Positions 6,780 to 13,681 of a stretch of DNA of 15,251 nt are shown piece after piece. Numbering within the stretch: the first letter of the stretch is position 1; every line of letters begins with the position of its first letter. Below the pieces are notes generated by a model. That model did no database searches. It worked only from the letters and a program-made list of their open reading frames with translations, and had not been told where the DNA came from. Source of the stretch: Alphaproteobacteria bacterium (lineage in GTDB: Bacteria > Pseudomonadota > Alphaproteobacteria > Sphingomonadales > Emcibacteraceae). The translations under genes were made by a program, and so were the position numbers. The DNA lies in the NCBI GenBank assembly GCA_002401545.1, contig NVTJ01000003.1, positions 6,301 through 21,551 of the forward strand. Direction: 5' to 3'.

Positions 6780-6785
6780 TATAAT
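6780..6785 (+). promoter_or_regulatory. Candidate -10 element of the saccharopine operon
   Basis: A perfect TATAAT lies about 100 bp ahead of the first saccharopine gene. No good -35 is present at 16-18 bp (CGGTAA at 17 bp). If used, transcription would begin near 6792 with a leader of about 95 nt. Confidence 0.3.
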
Positions 6786-6887
6786 CTGATCAATTTGCCG
6801 AAACTTCAGCCAATTTTGATGCTTCTGTCCGACAGCACAGAAAGCTATCATTCACTATATTTAAAGCATAATGGCATCAGGAACAGC

Positions 6888-8000
6888 ATGATGAAAAATA
6901 CTATCTGGCTGCGGTGCGAATATCGTACAACAGAACGCCGTACTCCCCTCCTTCCCAAAGGAGCTAAGGCCCTCATCAAACAGGGTTTTAACATTGTTGT
7001 CGAACGGTCTGACAGGCGCATCATAGAGGACGCTGCATATGCGGATGTCGGCTGTCATATGGTGGATGGCGGATCATGGACAGCGGCACCGCAGGATGCT
7101 GTGATTCTGGGACTAAAGGAACTGCCCCGTAAACCCGAGAGCCTGAAAAACAGCCATATTTATTTTGCCCATGCCTATAAAGAGCAAGCCGACTGGCAGG
7201 ATCTCTTATCCCGCTTTGTGACTGGCGGCGGTGATCTGCTGGATATTGAATATATGATCAGGGATGACAAACGCGTTGTCGCCTTTGGTTACTGGGCAGG
7301 ATATATGGGGGCGGCGTTAGCGCTCATACACTGGAATAACCGGCAATCCGGCAATGTTCGTTATCTTGATGACTGTCTGCTGCCCTTCGATAATGCTGAC
7401 CTGTTAAATGAAACCATCAAAAACACCGGATTTTCAGGCAACCGGCCAAAAGTCCTGATTATTGGCGCCGGGGGCCGCTGCGGTAAAGGTGCGCAGGAAA
7501 TTCTGCAGCGTCACGGGGCCAGCGTCACCTGCTGGGGGCGGGACAAGACCCGCCATATTGACAGAACCGCCTTGCTGGACCATGACATCCTGATCAATTG
7601 TGCCTTCATTATGAGCGACGTTCCCGCTTTTCTGCGCAAACAGGACCTGACGGAAGATGCTCGCCTGTCTGTGGTGGCTGATGTTTCCTGTGATCCTTTC
7701 AGTGCCTTTAACCCCATCCCGCTCTATCATGATATAACCAGTTGGAGCAAACCCTACCTGACAGTGACCGGCCTGAACGACCGTAAAACCATCGACATCA
7801 TTGCCATAGATAACCTGCCGTCGCTACTCCCGAGAGAAGCCAGTGAAGAATTTGCCGCACGGCTGTTGCCTCATCTGATGACCTTGAACAAAAGGGACAG
7901 TGACCCGGTTTGGTCCGCCGCCCGGGACAGTTTTGACAAAGCCGTTGCCCTGATGGAATATAACCAACAAGATTTACATAAAATGCACGCCGCCAAATAA
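6888..8000 (+). CDS. Saccharopine dehydrogenase, L-lysine-forming type (Lys1-like)
   Basis: 370 residues, close to yeast Lys1 (373). This enzyme (EC 1.5.1.7) interconverts saccharopine with lysine and 2-oxoglutarate using NAD. The N-terminal domain opens with WLRCEYRTTERRTPL, as in Lys1. K77 in GLKELP and H95 in YFAHAYKEQ correspond to the catalytic Lys77 and His96 of yeast. The nucleotide-binding loop GAGGRCG is at 193-199, with C198 at the yeast Cys205 position, and IDNLPSLLPREAS near 307-319 is a strong Lys1 signature. An open TTG start at 6795 would add 31 unrelated residues. The ATG at 6888 (or the next one at 6891) follows AGGA at 6879-6882 and is preferred. It lies 12 bp ahead of the second saccharopine dehydrogenase, clearly an operon. 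In bacteria lysine breakdown is the likelier direction. Confidence 0.92.
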   Translation: MMKNTIWLRCEYRTTERRTPLLPKGAKALIKQGFNIVVERSDRRIIEDAAYADVGCHMVDGGSWTAAPQDAVILGLKELPRKPESLKNSHIYFAHAYKEQADWQDLLSRFVTGGGDLLDIEYMIRDDKRVVAFGYWAGYMGAALALIHWNNRQSGNVRYLDDCLLPFDNADLLNETIKNTGFSGNRPKVLIIGAGGRCGKGAQEILQRHGASVTCWGRDKTRHIDRTALLDHDILINCAFIMSDVPAFLRKQDLTEDARLSVVADVSCDPFSAFNPIPLYHDITSWSKPYLTVTGLNDRKTIDIIAIDNLPSLLPREASEEFAARLLPHLMTLNKRDSDPVWSAARDSFDKAVALMEYNQQDLHKMHAAK

Positions 8001-8012
8001 AAGGGAATTCAT

Positions 8013-9197
8013 ATGCCTTCACAGCCTTCACTTTCTGGCCCCGTTATACATTGGATCGGTGCGGGACTGGCCTCGGGGCCGGGAATCGTCGCCCTTGCGG
8101 ATAAATGGGGGCAGATCACGGTCTGGGACTTGTTTCCTGACCAAGCAGATGCTTTGAAAAAACATATTACCAAAGATGCCCGGTTAAACATCTACCAGTT
8201 AGACCTCAATAACGCTGACTCACGGGCAAAATTTTGTGCGGCTCTCAGGCCCGGCGACATCATTGTCTCCATGCTGCCCGCTGCCTTTCACCTACAGATG
8301 GCCGATATCGCCCTGCGGGAAAAATGTCATATAGTCACCTCCAGCTATCTGACCGCTGACATGGCCCGGTTGCATGATAAGGCCGTGACAAAAGGCCTGT
8401 CGCTTGTCAATGAAGTCGGCCTGGACCCCGGGATAGATCACCTGCTGACCCATATGCTGGTGGATGCCGCCCGCAACGCCGGGGTGCTGGGCCGGGGCCA
8501 TGCCATCGACTTCATATCCTATTGCGGCGGCTTTCCGCTCATAGAGACGCCCTTCACCTATAAATTCAGCTGGACCCCTCTTGGCGTGTTGACCGCCCTG
8601 ACAAATCCGGCGAAGATGATCAGAAATGGTAAGGAGCATACCGTGGAAAAGGCATGGCAGAATGTCACGGATTTTTCTCTGGAAGGTGAAAATTTTGAAG
8701 CCTATGCCAATCGCAACAGCCTGCCCTATGTTGCAGTATATGACCTGGATGAGGAAAGTAATCTTCAAACCTTTGTCCGGGGGACCCTGCGGCTTTCCGG
8801 CTGGAAGGAAGCATGGAAAGATATCTTTGCCACCCTTGAAAAAGCAAACCCTCAAGACCTGAAAAACCTGTCCGAACAATTATGGCAGGACCATCAATAT
8901 GAAGACGGCGAACAAGACCGGGTCGTGCTTCATGTAGCCCTCTCCACCACCGCGACGGATGGTGAGATATGGAAAGCCTCCCTCTCTCTTGACACCAAGG
9001 GGGCGGGATGGCAGTCTGCTATGGCAAATTGCGTCTCGCTCACCGTTGCCGAGGCGGTAAATGCCCTCATGGCGGGTCGCCTCGCCCCCGGCATCCAATG
9101 CGCCCCCCATGATATTACCGAGGCGCGAACATGGCTAAAGGGTCTGCAACTGAATGGCGTAGAGATAAGAGCGGATAATGTTGATCTGGGTATTTAG
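8013..9197 (+). CDS. Saccharopine dehydrogenase, L-glutamate-forming type (Lys9-like)
   Basis: 394 residues. The family (EC 1.5.1.10) interconverts saccharopine with glutamate and 2-aminoadipate 6-semialdehyde. The N-terminal Rossmann fold begins WIGAGLASGPGI (14-25). Lys9 signatures follow: DIIVSMLPAAFH (82-93), IVTSSYL (107-113), NEVGLDPGIDH (133-143), SYCGGFP (169-175) and YKFSW (183-187), then VRGTLRLSGW near 268. A strong AAGGGA (8001-8006) precedes the ATG, 12 bp after the previous stop. With the upstream Lys1-like gene it makes a complete two-step saccharopine route as separate proteins, not the fused LKR/SDH seen in animals and plants. The aminoadipate semialdehyde dehydrogenase expected next is not in the window. 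Confidence 0.92.
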   Translation: MPSQPSLSGPVIHWIGAGLASGPGIVALADKWGQITVWDLFPDQADALKKHITKDARLNIYQLDLNNADSRAKFCAALRPGDIIVSMLPAAFHLQMADIALREKCHIVTSSYLTADMARLHDKAVTKGLSLVNEVGLDPGIDHLLTHMLVDAARNAGVLGRGHAIDFISYCGGFPLIETPFTYKFSWTPLGVLTALTNPAKMIRNGKEHTVEKAWQNVTDFSLEGENFEAYANRNSLPYVAVYDLDEESNLQTFVRGTLRLSGWKEAWKDIFATLEKANPQDLKNLSEQLWQDHQYEDGEQDRVVLHVALSTTATDGEIWKASLSLDTKGAGWQSAMANCVSLTVAEAVNALMAGRLAPGIQCAPHDITEARTWLKGLQLNGVEIRADNVDLGI

Positions 9198-9257
9198 AGC
9201 AATATCAGGGGCCATCTAAATTATCAAAAGAAAACTTATTATTTGCCGCTCCCCTCT

Positions 9258-10661
9258 TTACGACCTGCCATATCTGTCTTCAAGGCGGATAATGTCATCT
9301 TCCCCCAGATAACTTCCCGACTGCACTTCAATCATTTCCAGCGGAATAACACCGGGATTTTCCAGCGCATGAACAGTTCCAACGGGAATGAAGGTGGATT
9401 CATTCTCACTGAGCATGAAGGTTTCAGTGCCATTGGTGACCTTGGCGCTACCCTTGACCACGATCCAGTGTTCTGCCCGGTGATGATGCATCTGCAGCGA
9501 CAGTTTGGCGCCGGGATTTACTGTGATACGCTTGACCTGGTCCCGGTCACCATGACCAATATTGTCGTATTTACCCCACGGACGGTAAACTTCCCGGTGA
9601 ATGACGGCTTCCGAACGGTCCTTGTTCTTCAATTCATCAACAATTCTTTTAACCTCCTCTGAGCTGTCCTTGCGCGCAACCAAAAGGGCATCCTTGGTGT
9701 CAACAATCACCAGATCCTCTACCCCTATGGTGGTGACCAGCTTGTTCTCCGCCAGAACGTAGCTGTTCTTTGTCTCCAGAGCAATAATATCCCCGGTCAG
9801 GGTATTGCCATTATCGTCCTTGGGGCTGGCATCCCACAAAGAGGACCAGGAGCCAATATCACTCCAGCCCGCGTCAAGGGAGACAACCCGCGCCTGTCTG
9901 GTATGTTCCATCACCGCATAGTCGATGGAAATCCCCGGGCATCTGGCAAAATCCCCGGCATCCAGGCGGGTAAAGTCATAGTCTTTGGTGGCCTTGTCCC
10001 AGGCGGACCGGGCGTGAAGCAGGACATCGGGCTGGAATTTTTCCAGCTCCTCCAGATAACGGCTGGCCCGGAACATGAACATTCCGCTGTTCCAGAGATA
10101 ATCACCGCTTTTGAAGAAACTGTCAGCGGTCTCCTGATCCGGTTTTTCAACAAATTCTTCAACATCATAGCCGCCATTACTCTTGCTCTTGCCGCGCCGG
10201 ATATAGCCATAGCCGGTATGGGGCCGGTCGGGCACAATGCCAAAAGTGACCAATGCCCCCGCCTCGGCCAGTTTCCCGGCACTGATGATGGCTTTATGGA
10301 ACGGGGTCATATGCTTTATGCTATGATCCGCCGGCAACACCAGAAGAACGGGATCATTTCCGTCTTTAAGAGCTTCCAGCGCAGCGACAGCAATGGCCGG
10401 GGCCGTATTGCGCCCCACAGGTTCAAGAATGATTGACGGAGAGGTGTTTCCCAGCGCCCGTAAATTTTCTGCTGCCAGGAAACGATGCTCGCCATTGCAG
10501 ATCACGATAGGATCATCATGATCAAGACCATCAAGACGTCTCAGAGTTTCCTGAAACATGGAATGATCCCCGTTCAGGGTCAGGAATTGTTTGGGATGCA
10601 TAGCCCGCGACAAAGGCCATAACCTGGAACCGGAACCACCGGAAAGTATCACAGGAATCAT
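9258..10661 (-). CDS. manC: Mannose-1-phosphate guanylyltransferase / mannose-6-phosphate isomerase
   Basis: 467 residues from the ATG at 10661; an in-frame ATG at 10676 is possible, but a strong AAAGGGA sits just ahead of 10661. Residues 1 to about 280 are the sugar-nucleotidyltransferase domain, with GGSGSRLWPLSR from residue 8 and HPKQF at 22-26; EPVGRNTAPAIAVAA and the EKPD motif follow. The last ~120 residues are a type II phosphomannose isomerase cupin: RPWGKYDNI, the metal-site motif QMHHHRAEHW (390-399) and the closing GSYLGEDDIIRLEDRYGR. The protein makes GDP-mannose from mannose-6-phosphate for LPS or exopolysaccharide sugars, as do ManC/CpsB, XanB and AlgA. It stands alone here, converging on the saccharopine operon with a 60-bp gap, so the polysaccharide it serves is not indicated. 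Confidence 0.93.
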   Translation of the reverse strand: MIPVILSGGSGSRLWPLSRAMHPKQFLTLNGDHSMFQETLRRLDGLDHDDPIVICNGEHRFLAAENLRALGNTSPSIILEPVGRNTAPAIAVAALEALKDGNDPVLLVLPADHSIKHMTPFHKAIISAGKLAEAGALVTFGIVPDRPHTGYGYIRRGKSKSNGGYDVEEFVEKPDQETADSFFKSGDYLWNSGMFMFRASRYLEELEKFQPDVLLHARSAWDKATKDYDFTRLDAGDFARCPGISIDYAVMEHTRQARVVSLDAGWSDIGSWSSLWDASPKDDNGNTLTGDIIALETKNSYVLAENKLVTTIGVEDLVIVDTKDALLVARKDSSEEVKRIVDELKNKDRSEAVIHREVYRPWGKYDNIGHGDRDQVKRITVNPGAKLSLQMHHHRAEHWIVVKGSAKVTNGTETFMLSENESTFIPVGTVHALENPGVIPLEMIEVQSGSYLGEDDIIRLEDRYGRS

Positions 10662-10686
10662 ATTTTTCCCTTTCATTCATATGCCC

Positions 10687-10705
10687 GCGGATCACCCTGA
10701 TCCGC
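10687..10705. promoter_or_regulatory. Perfect 8-bp-arm hairpin or operator ahead of manC
   Basis: GCGGATCA and TGATCCGC form a perfect inverted repeat around CCC, 26-44 bp upstream of the manC start. There is no T run on either side, so it is not an intrinsic terminator. It could be an operator or a stem-loop in the manC leader RNA. Confidence 0.5.
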
Positions 10706-10782
10706 AACGGATAAACATAGTTAGCAGAATAGGGCAAAAAATTAAAATTATGATAAAAAAATGATATTTTATCTGCTTTTAG

Positions 10783-10812
10783 TTGCCTGATGCGCTTGCT
10801 TAACTATATAAT
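10783..10812 (+). promoter_or_regulatory. Sigma-70-type promoter for rnd
   Basis: TTGCCT (10783-10788), an 18-bp spacer and a perfect TATAAT (10807-10812) lie 43 bp ahead of the rnd start. This is the best sigma-70 match in the window and probably drives rnd, possibly continuing into lptC. Confidence 0.6.
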
Positions 10813-10854
10813 TCAGAAAAATTACTTGCGTCTTTCAGTTAAAAAGGAACATCC

Positions 10855-11469
10855 ATGTCAATCGAACTGCACCGGGGCGACCTGCCTTCCACTGTCAAAT
10901 TTTCCGGCTCCGTAGCCATCGACACTGAAACCATGGGCCTTAACCCGCACCGGGACCGGTTGTGTCTCATTCAATTGTCCGGGGGTGATGGTAACGCGCA
11001 TCTTGTACAGTTTGCCCAGGGGCAGACCAAAGCGCCGAACCTGAAGGCTCTGCTGGAAGATCACAATTTGACCAAGATTTTTCACTATGCTCGTTTTGAT
11101 GTGGCTGTTCTTGACAAATACCTGGGGGCAAAAGTGCGACCTGTATATTGCACCAAAATCGCCTCCCGCCTTGTTCGCACCTATACCGACCGTCACGGAT
11201 TGAAAGACCTGTGCCGGGAACTGATCGGGGTGGATATATCCAAAAAACAGCAGAGTTCCGACTGGGGTGCCGATGAATTATCCAAAGATCAACTGGAATA
11301 TGCCGCATCGGACGTGCTTTATCTGCATAAACTGGTTAACCGGCTGAATGTAATGCTGGAACGGTCCGGGCGCAGGGAACTGGCAAAATCCTGTTTTGAA
11401 TTTTTACCAGTCCGGGCGGAGCTTGACCTGTCAGGCTGGAATGAACAGGATATTTTCTCCCATAGTTAA
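10855..11469 (+). CDS. rnd: Ribonuclease D-like 3'-5' exonuclease (short form)
   Basis: 204 residues covering only the DEDDy exonuclease domain. The E. coli enzyme is ~375 residues with HRDC domains, and the short form is common in Alphaproteobacteria. Metal-binding residues are visible: D23 and E25 in AIDTETMGL, D82 in IFHYARFDVAVL, and Y149 with D153 in QLEYAASDVLYL. The family trims RNA 3' ends, including tRNA precursors; the substrate here is not shown. AAGGA (10843-10847) precedes the ATG and a good promoter lies upstream. The gene sits ahead of lptC-lptA-lptB-rpoN, its conserved alphaproteobacterial place. Confidence 0.92.
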   Translation: MSIELHRGDLPSTVKFSGSVAIDTETMGLNPHRDRLCLIQLSGGDGNAHLVQFAQGQTKAPNLKALLEDHNLTKIFHYARFDVAVLDKYLGAKVRPVYCTKIASRLVRTYTDRHGLKDLCRELIGVDISKKQQSSDWGADELSKDQLEYAASDVLYLHKLVNRLNVMLERSGRRELAKSCFEFLPVRAELDLSGWNEQDIFSHS

Positions 11470-11479
11470 GGCTGTGCCC

Positions 11480-11508
11480 TTGAACAAAGGCCCATAAAAT
11501 ACTACATT
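11480..11508 (+). promoter_or_regulatory. Candidate promoter for the lpt genes
   Basis: TTGAAC (11480-11485), a 17-bp spacer and TACATT (11503-11508) each match the consensus at 4 of 6. It is placed about 50 bp ahead of lptC, in the 90-bp gap after rnd. Confidence 0.35.
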
Positions 11509-11509
11509 C

Positions 11510-11535
11510 AAAGGAAGGGGCATCTGGTTTCCTTT
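11510..11535 (+). other. Stem-loop in the rnd-lptC gap
   Basis: AAAGGAA (11510-11516) pairs perfectly with TTCCTTT (11529-11535) around a 12-nt loop. The left arm and loop contain the purine run AAGGAAGGGG, which resembles a ribosome-binding site but is followed by no start codon at usable distance. CTTT follows the right arm, so it might act as a weak terminator for rnd or as a leader structure for lptC. Confidence 0.4.
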
Positions 11536-11559
11536 CTTTAGCCATTATCATGGGTCAAT

Positions 11560-12258
11560 ATGACTGAAACATCAGAATATCTTAACAGCCTGCTTCCGGT
11601 CACGACCGTTTCCTATCAGGAAATGCAGGCTGAGATAGACCGGATTAACCTGCTGAAAAAAATTATTCCGACTTTGACTGTGCTGGTGTTTATTGCCCTG
11701 GTTTTATGGCCGGCACTCAACAGCAAGGAAGGCAGCTTTACACTTGCCGTTGACCGGCTGACCGTACGGGATGAGAATGCCAAACTGATAAAACCACGAT
11801 ATGTGGGCATGGATAAATATAATCACCCGGTTAATATTTCAGCGGAAATGGCTTTTCGCAAAAGCAACGATGACAAGGACTATTACCTGAAAAACCTTCT
11901 GGCAGATATGAAAATGAGTGATGGCACCGGAATAGAAATACGGGCCACCAACGGTATACTGGACACGGAAGCCCAAAAAATAATTCTTGATGGCGCGGTA
12001 ACCCTCTCCACAGAAAGTAATTTCAATCTGGCAACGGATCAGGCCATGTTTCTGATAAATGAGAAAATTGCCACCGGAGAAAATGGCGTAAGCGGCACTA
12101 TTCCTTTCGGAATTTTCAGTGCGGATGAATTCCATGTGAATGTGGATCAGGAAATTATCAAGCTTAAAAGCAGGGTGAAATTTTATTTTAATCCGGACAG
12201 AACGGTGAAACCACCGGAAGTGAATAGTGATGGAAAACAAGAGAAGCTGAGGGAATAA
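11560..12258 (+). CDS. lptC: LPS export protein LptC
   Basis: 232 residues. LptC is the bitopic inner-membrane protein that takes LPS from LptB2FG and passes it to LptA. A single membrane helix is visible at about 35-52 (IPTLTVLVFIALVLWPAL), after a 34-residue cytoplasmic tail that is longer than in E. coli. The rest is the periplasmic beta-jellyroll, with the typical start FTLAVDRLTVRDENAKLIKPRYVGMDKYNHPVNISAEMA and later ATNGILDTEAQKIILDGAVTLST. Sequence conservation in this family is low; the assignment rests on this pattern and on lptA following 4 bp later. The Shine-Dalgarno is weak. A short charged tail ends the protein. Confidence 0.88.
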   Translation: MTETSEYLNSLLPVTTVSYQEMQAEIDRINLLKKIIPTLTVLVFIALVLWPALNSKEGSFTLAVDRLTVRDENAKLIKPRYVGMDKYNHPVNISAEMAFRKSNDDKDYYLKNLLADMKMSDGTGIEIRATNGILDTEAQKIILDGAVTLSTESNFNLATDQAMFLINEKIATGENGVSGTIPFGIFSADEFHVNVDQEIIKLKSRVKFYFNPDRTVKPPEVNSDGKQEKLRE

Positions 12259-12262
12259 TATT

Positions 12263-12826
12263 TTGGCTATGCGTAAATTTATCAGACGAAAAATGACCAT
12301 CCTGCTGGTAGCTGCAGGGCTTGCTTCATCGGCCATATGGGCAGAAGCTCAGGTGACACTTCAGGTCGCCCCCGGAACAAAAACCGACTTTGAAACAAAA
12401 ACACCTGTCAATGTCAGTAAAGATGTTAACATCAGTGCGGATGAACTGGAAGCAGACCTGCACAAGGATATTGTGGTTTTCGTTGGTAATGTGGTGGTGA
12501 GCCAGAAGGACCTGAATCTGGATTCAGACCGCGTTACGGTTTTTTATCAAAAGGCGGAAAATGGCAAATCTTCAATCTCACGCATTGATGCCTCCGGCAG
12601 TGTTAAATTAACCACCTTGACCGAAACCATCCATGCCACCTGGGGCATTTATGATTTTACCGATAAAATTATCACGCTGGGCGGAAAAGTTATCCTCAAA
12701 AGAAAAGACGGTGAAATAGAAGGCAAGAGGCTGGTCTATAACCTTGAAACCGGCCTGATTACCATCGAAGGCAACCCTCAAAGCAAGGACCGCGTCACAG
12801 GACAATTCACATTGCCGGAAAAATAA
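12263..12826 (+). CDS. lptA: LPS export periplasmic bridge protein LptA
   Basis: 187 residues if started at TTG 12263, or 185 from the ATG at 12269. GAGGGA (12249-12254) is 8 nt from the TTG but 14 nt from the ATG, so the TTG is favoured. A signal peptide is plain: basic RKFIRRK, hydrophobic ILLVAAGLASSAIW, with likely cleavage after AEA at residue 29. The mature part is an OstA/LptA domain (VNISADELEADLHKDIVVFVGNVVVSQKDLNLDSDRVTVFY), which stacks into the periplasmic bridge carrying LPS to LptD. The gene follows lptC by 4 bp and precedes lptB by 56 bp, so it is co-transcribed. Confidence 0.92.
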   Translation: MAMRKFIRRKMTILLVAAGLASSAIWAEAQVTLQVAPGTKTDFETKTPVNVSKDVNISADELEADLHKDIVVFVGNVVVSQKDLNLDSDRVTVFYQKAENGKSSISRIDASGSVKLTTLTETIHATWGIYDFTDKIITLGGKVILKRKDGEIEGKRLVYNLETGLITIEGNPQSKDRVTGQFTLPEK

Positions 12827-12882
12827 TCAGCAAATAACACCATAACTATAGTCTGTTAACATTTATACGATAAAAAGAAGCT

Positions 12883-13665
12883 ATGAACCTAAAACAAGTA
12901 TCACCACTTCAGGAAGATGCCACAACCATGGTCCCGCAATTGAGTTCCGGGCTGGTCATTGATGCGGTGGAAAAGAAATTCAACAAACGCCCGGTCCTGA
13001 AAGGCGTCAGTCTCACCGTGAAAAAAGGTGAAGTTGTCGGGCTTCTGGGTCCAAACGGGGCCGGCAAAACAACCACCTTTTATTCCCTGATCGGACTGAT
13101 TGAACCCGATGCAGGCCGGATTTTGCTGGATGGTCATGATATCACCTGTCTTCCCATGTACCGTCGGGCGCGGCTTGGCATTGGTTACCTGCCACAGGAA
13201 GCCTCGATTTTTCGGGGCCTGACAGTGGAAGAAAACATATGGGCTGTTCTTGAAATATGCGAACCGGACAGGAAAATCAGGGAAGAAATGCTGGAAGATC
13301 TGTTAAATGAATTTTCCATCACCCATATCCGCCATGCCTCGGCCCTTGCCCTGTCCGGCGGAGAGCGCCGGCGGGTCGAAATCGCCCGTGCGCTGGCCAC
13401 CCGGCCCAGCTTCATTTTGCTGGATGAACCGTTTGCGGGAATCGATCCCATTGCGATTTCCGATATTCGCAATCTGGTTTCACATCTCAAAGACCGGGGA
13501 ATTGGCGTGTTGATAACCGATCACAATGTCCGGGAAACCCTTGAAATCATTGACAGAGCATACATAATTCATGATGGGCAGGTGTTGATGTCAGGAACGC
13601 CGGAAGAAATTGTCGCTAATAAGGATGTTCGTCGTGTATACTTGGGCGACAGCTTTAGCTTATAA
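12883..13665 (+). CDS. lptB: LPS export ABC transporter ATP-binding protein LptB
   Basis: 260 residues, slightly longer than E. coli LptB (241) because of about 20 extra N-terminal residues. All ATPase motifs are present: Walker A GPNGAGKT (56-63), Q-loop Q105 in GYLPQEASIF, signature LSGGE (157-161), Walker B FILLDE (177-182) and H-loop H214. YLPQEASIFRGLTVEENI and the closing RRVYLG are characteristic of LptB. As a dimer it powers LPS extraction from the inner membrane with LptF and LptG, which are not encoded here. It sits between lptA and rpoN, the usual order. Only a weak AAGAAG precedes the ATG; an internal ATG at residue 16 could be an alternative start. Confidence 0.95.
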   Translation: MNLKQVSPLQEDATTMVPQLSSGLVIDAVEKKFNKRPVLKGVSLTVKKGEVVGLLGPNGAGKTTTFYSLIGLIEPDAGRILLDGHDITCLPMYRRARLGIGYLPQEASIFRGLTVEENIWAVLEICEPDRKIREEMLEDLLNEFSITHIRHASALALSGGERRRVEIARALATRPSFILLDEPFAGIDPIAISDIRNLVSHLKDRGIGVLITDHNVRETLEIIDRAYIIHDGQVLMSGTPEEIVANKDVRRVYLGDSFSL

Positions 13666-13681
13666 AGCGGGGTAGCAGAAT

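Larger units (their letters stand above)
6211..6887. other. AT-rich spacer between the kinase and saccharopine genes
   Basis: This 677-bp divergent spacer holds no convincing gene. It contains the 7-mer repeats next to the kinase, two copies of GACAACATT (6283-6291 and 6458-6466), inverted repeat arms AACATT/AATGTT (6461-6466 and 6478-6483), two copies of CAATAGGCCA (6507-6516 and 6549-6558), a TATCTA-T-TAGATA palindrome (6640-6652) and a TATAAT at 6780-6785. It must carry the kinase promoter leftward and the saccharopine operon promoter rightward. No rRNA, intact tRNA or clear riboswitch was recognised. Confidence 0.6.

Noticed and set aside
6795..6887. TTG start extending the Lys1-like protein by 31 residues
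   Set aside because: The family match begins right at the ATGs at 6888/6891, which have an AGGA at proper distance. The extension covers the likely leader region.
8292..8879. 195-codon reverse frame opposite the Lys9-like gene
   Set aside because: It is fully contained in a confident coding region on the other strand and shows no domain.
9243..10436. Forward-strand open frames opposite manC (9243-9662 and 9903-10436)
   Set aside because: They are antisense shadows of a well-supported gene, with no recognisable protein motifs.
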